Assembly: GCA_023664955.1 (NCBI GenBank)
Contig: JAMPEV010000001.1
Location: 1,492,238-1,529,723, forward strand
Direction of reading: 5' to 3'
DNA from: Duncaniella sp.
GTDB taxonomy: Bacteria; Bacteroidota; Bacteroidia; Bacteroidales; Muribaculaceae
DNA: 37,486 bases
Below, piece by piece: positions 35,691 through 37,486 of this stretch. How positions within the stretch are numbered: the stretch's first letter is position 1; each line of letters opens with the position of its first letter. A program made the translations under genes and the position numbers. The notes below the pieces were generated by a model that saw only the letters and a list, made by a program, of their open reading frames with translations, was not told the origin of the DNA and did no database searches.

Positions 35691-37486
35691 TTAGAAGCGT
35701 GATTTTTCGGAGTTTCCGGCGCCAGTGCCGCGATAACGGTCTCGTGTCGTATTGAAGCGGTATTGCAGAGTTAGCATTACGGAACGTCCGGGTGAATAGT
35801 TTTTCTGCTGAATCTGAACGGCATCACTATAAAGGTTGAAGTTGCTCTTGGCGGAATCAAACAGATCCTTTGCCTCGACTGTCACGCTAAAAGCATCGTT
35901 GAAGAATCCTTTGTAGAGTTTGGCGTTGACGTACCAAGGTGTATTTGTCAATCGGGTGTTGGTGTCCCAACCGCGAGTCATAAGCTGTGCATCGACATTG
36001 AGCCAGATGTCAAAGGGAAGTTTTACAGCGTTCTGCCACTGGAACATAAAGATAGGAGTGTTCATCTTCATAGGTTCACCATTTACCGGCAGTGTGAGCC
36101 ATTGCTTCATCATGCCCACATTCACTTTGGGTTGCCATACGCCCACTTGGAAATTACCACCCACGAATGCTTGAAAATAGTGGCGGTGGTCGAGATTGGC
36201 AGTGCGTATGATTGTGGCCTCGCCATCAGTTCCGTATGGCTCTGTGATATGATACACGCCGTCCTTGAAGTAGGTGTAAGATAGTTGTGCGAAGAAACGA
36301 CGCCATTGAGCCATATATTCCACTGTCTGCATTTTTGTGGGTTTAAGATAGGGATTGCCTGTTTCGTATGTCAGGCGGTTGATGTAGCTTACCGCGCCGT
36401 CAAGTTGTCCATAGCCGGGTCGAACGGTCTTGCCGGAATAGTTCAAACCCATTCTGACTTTACCGACCTGCGTGGCTATATTGAGTGAGGGGAACAGATT
36501 ATTGTAAGTCTTGCTCTGACCGTCTTGATGCACTCCCATTTCATAGTAGTTGAATTTTACATGCTCATAGCGCAGACCTATGCCCACCATGAAGCGACCG
36601 AACCGTTGACCTAATTCGGCAAATGCAGCGATATTGCTTTCATCTACGCGGTTGTCAGCATCAGGAGTTTCCGGGATATTGGCAGAAAAAAGGTTTGTCG
36701 TGCGGGTATCGGTATATTCCTGACCTACCTTAACCTGACCTTTCCATAAAGGATAAGAAAGAACAAGTTTCTCGGCAAACATACGATTACGGTTGGTTGA
36801 TGTGGTGTTTACCTCCCGATCATCGCCCATTTCACTGAGTTCATCGTTGAATGACAGTTCACGGCTCTTATACCATATATAGTCGGCATTGAAGTCTATG
36901 TTGAGCTTGCCGACAATGCCGTTATAATATAAGTTGGCGTAGTGACGGGGTACGGCGGATGACTGATTGTGAACGTCTGATTTATAGCGGTCAAGCAGTG
37001 AGCCGTCCTGCCAAATTTCGCTTGGGATGGTTCCGTCAGTGTGGTGGCGGTTCCAACTGTTCTGATAGTATGCACCTATGCTGTGACGGTCGTTAATCAT
37101 GTATGAGAATCCAAGTTTCCCAGTCATGTCATTGTATGACTCCTTTCCGATGGTGCTGACATACTGACGATAGGCCCCGTAAGAAGTTGTCGTATTCATA
37201 TCATTCAGACGGTCAAAACGGGTGTCGCCTCTCCACCAACCGTAGTTGGCGAAGATTTCAAGTCCACCGGTTCGGTATTTGAAATCAAGGGAGTTGCCGG
37301 TGCGGAAGTAATGTTGGAAACCATTGTCTGTACGCAGTGTTCCGCTGAAGCCATCTCCCTTCGGCGGCTTTGTGCGGATGCGTATTACCGATTTCACATC
37401 TGCGGCGTAAGAGGCACCCGGATTGGTGATTACCTCCACATTCTTGATGTCGCCGGAGTTGAGCTGCGAGAGTTCCTGAAGGTCGT
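35691..37486 (-). CDS. TonB-dependent receptor, PF14905 barrel type, 5' end outside the window
   Basis: The open frame continues through the right edge, so at least 598 residues of the C-terminal part are present. The visible start is the end of the plug domain (LSQLNSGDIKNVEVITNPGA then YAADVKSVIRIRTK), followed by a 22-strand-type barrel with many aromatic, Gly and Arg residues. The pattern of a VITNPGA plug end and a large barrel fits the outer membrane beta-barrel family PF14905, whose members lack a SusD partner. The last residues (RDRYRGTGAGNSEKSRF) depart from the usual aromatic terminus. It converges on the CMD/cupin gene. The substrate is unknown. Confidence 0.9.
   Translation of the reverse strand, partial: DLQELSQLNSGDIKNVEVITNPGASYAADVKSVIRIRTKPPKGDGFSGTLRTDNGFQHYFRTGNSLDFKYRTGGLEIFANYGWWRGDTRFDRLNDMNTTTSYGAYRQYVSTIGKESYNDMTGKLGFSYMINDRHSIGAYYQNSWNRHHTDGTIPSEIWQDGSLLDRYKSDVHNQSSAVPRHYANLYYNGIVGKLNIDFNADYIWYKSRELSFNDELSEMGDDREVNTTSTNRNRMFAEKLVLSYPLWKGQVKVGQEYTDTRTTNLFSANIPETPDADNRVDESNIAAFAELGQRFGRFMVGIGLRYEHVKFNYYEMGVHQDGQSKTYNNLFPSLNIATQVGKVRMGLNYSGKTVRPGYGQLDGAVSYINRLTYETGNPYLKPTKMQTVEYMAQWRRFFAQLSYTYFKDGVYHITEPYGTDGEATIIRTANLDHRHYFQAFVGGNFQVGVWQPKVNVGMMKQWLTLPVNGEPMKMNTPIFMFQWQNAVKLPFDIWLNVDAQLMTRGWDTNTRLTNTPWYVNAKLYKGFFNDAFSVTVEAKDLFDSAKSNFNLYSDAVQIQQKNYSPGRSVMLTLQYRFNTTRDRYRGTGAGNSEKSRF

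Noticed and set aside
1-37486. CRISPR, insertion sequence, prophage or rRNA
   Set aside because: No repeat-spacer pattern, transposase, integrase or rRNA text seen on either strand.

Overview
The window looks like a stretch of core chromosome from a member of the order Bacteroidales (Bacteroidota). Three things point there. Many genes are preceded by the Bacteroidetes -7 box TAnnTTTG, several with the -33 box TTTG 19-20 bases upstream. Shine-Dalgarno sequences are mostly absent. The gene set is typical: a DoxX/MauE protein of the BT_3928 type, a DUF1599 protein, a purB-dxs-trkA-trkH block, a ClpC/DUF2007 pair, and a TonB-dependent receptor of the PF14905 type. A placement near Muribaculaceae is plausible but is inference. 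There is no prophage, CRISPR array, insertion sequence or rRNA.

Layout. Positions 1-2438 hold a tRNA-Leu(CAG) cut by the left edge and read leftward from a clear promoter, then lepA and a 76-residue protein with a DxDxDG loop, closed by a two-way terminator. Positions 2579-5237 (minus) form an envelope-type regulatory operon: ECF sigma factor, single-pass membrane protein (probable anti-sigma), small secreted protein, predicted outer-membrane barrel. Positions 5426-8260 (minus) carry clpC and a DUF2007 protein, divergent from gyrA. Positions 8576-16366 (plus) hold gyrA, a secreted TPR protein, DUF1599, a DoxX/MauE membrane protein, DUF488 and nhaA. Then come pgk between two strong hairpins, a 458-base gene-free stretch with repeats, a secreted M48 protease and a convergent Spy-like protein.

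Positions 20116-27563 hold an L-threonine aldolase divergent from purB, a two-helix microprotein, dxs, trkA and trkH, the last four tightly packed. Positions 27697-31582 (minus) hold ansA, metG and an orphan vsr. The right end (31733-37486) is an accessory metabolic cluster: a secreted alpha/beta hydrolase divergent from an AraC regulator, an acetyltransferase, a CMD/cupin fusion, and convergent to these a small secreted protein and a TonB receptor running off the window.

No large novel system stands out. The best leads are the AraC control region, where one perfect inverted repeat brackets the promoter and covers the probable start codon and a second contains the divergent -7 boxes; the CMD/cupin gene, whose signal peptide reads in frame only from an AUA codon; the four-gene ECF module; the orphan Vsr; and a lepA promoter box that almost touches the start codon.
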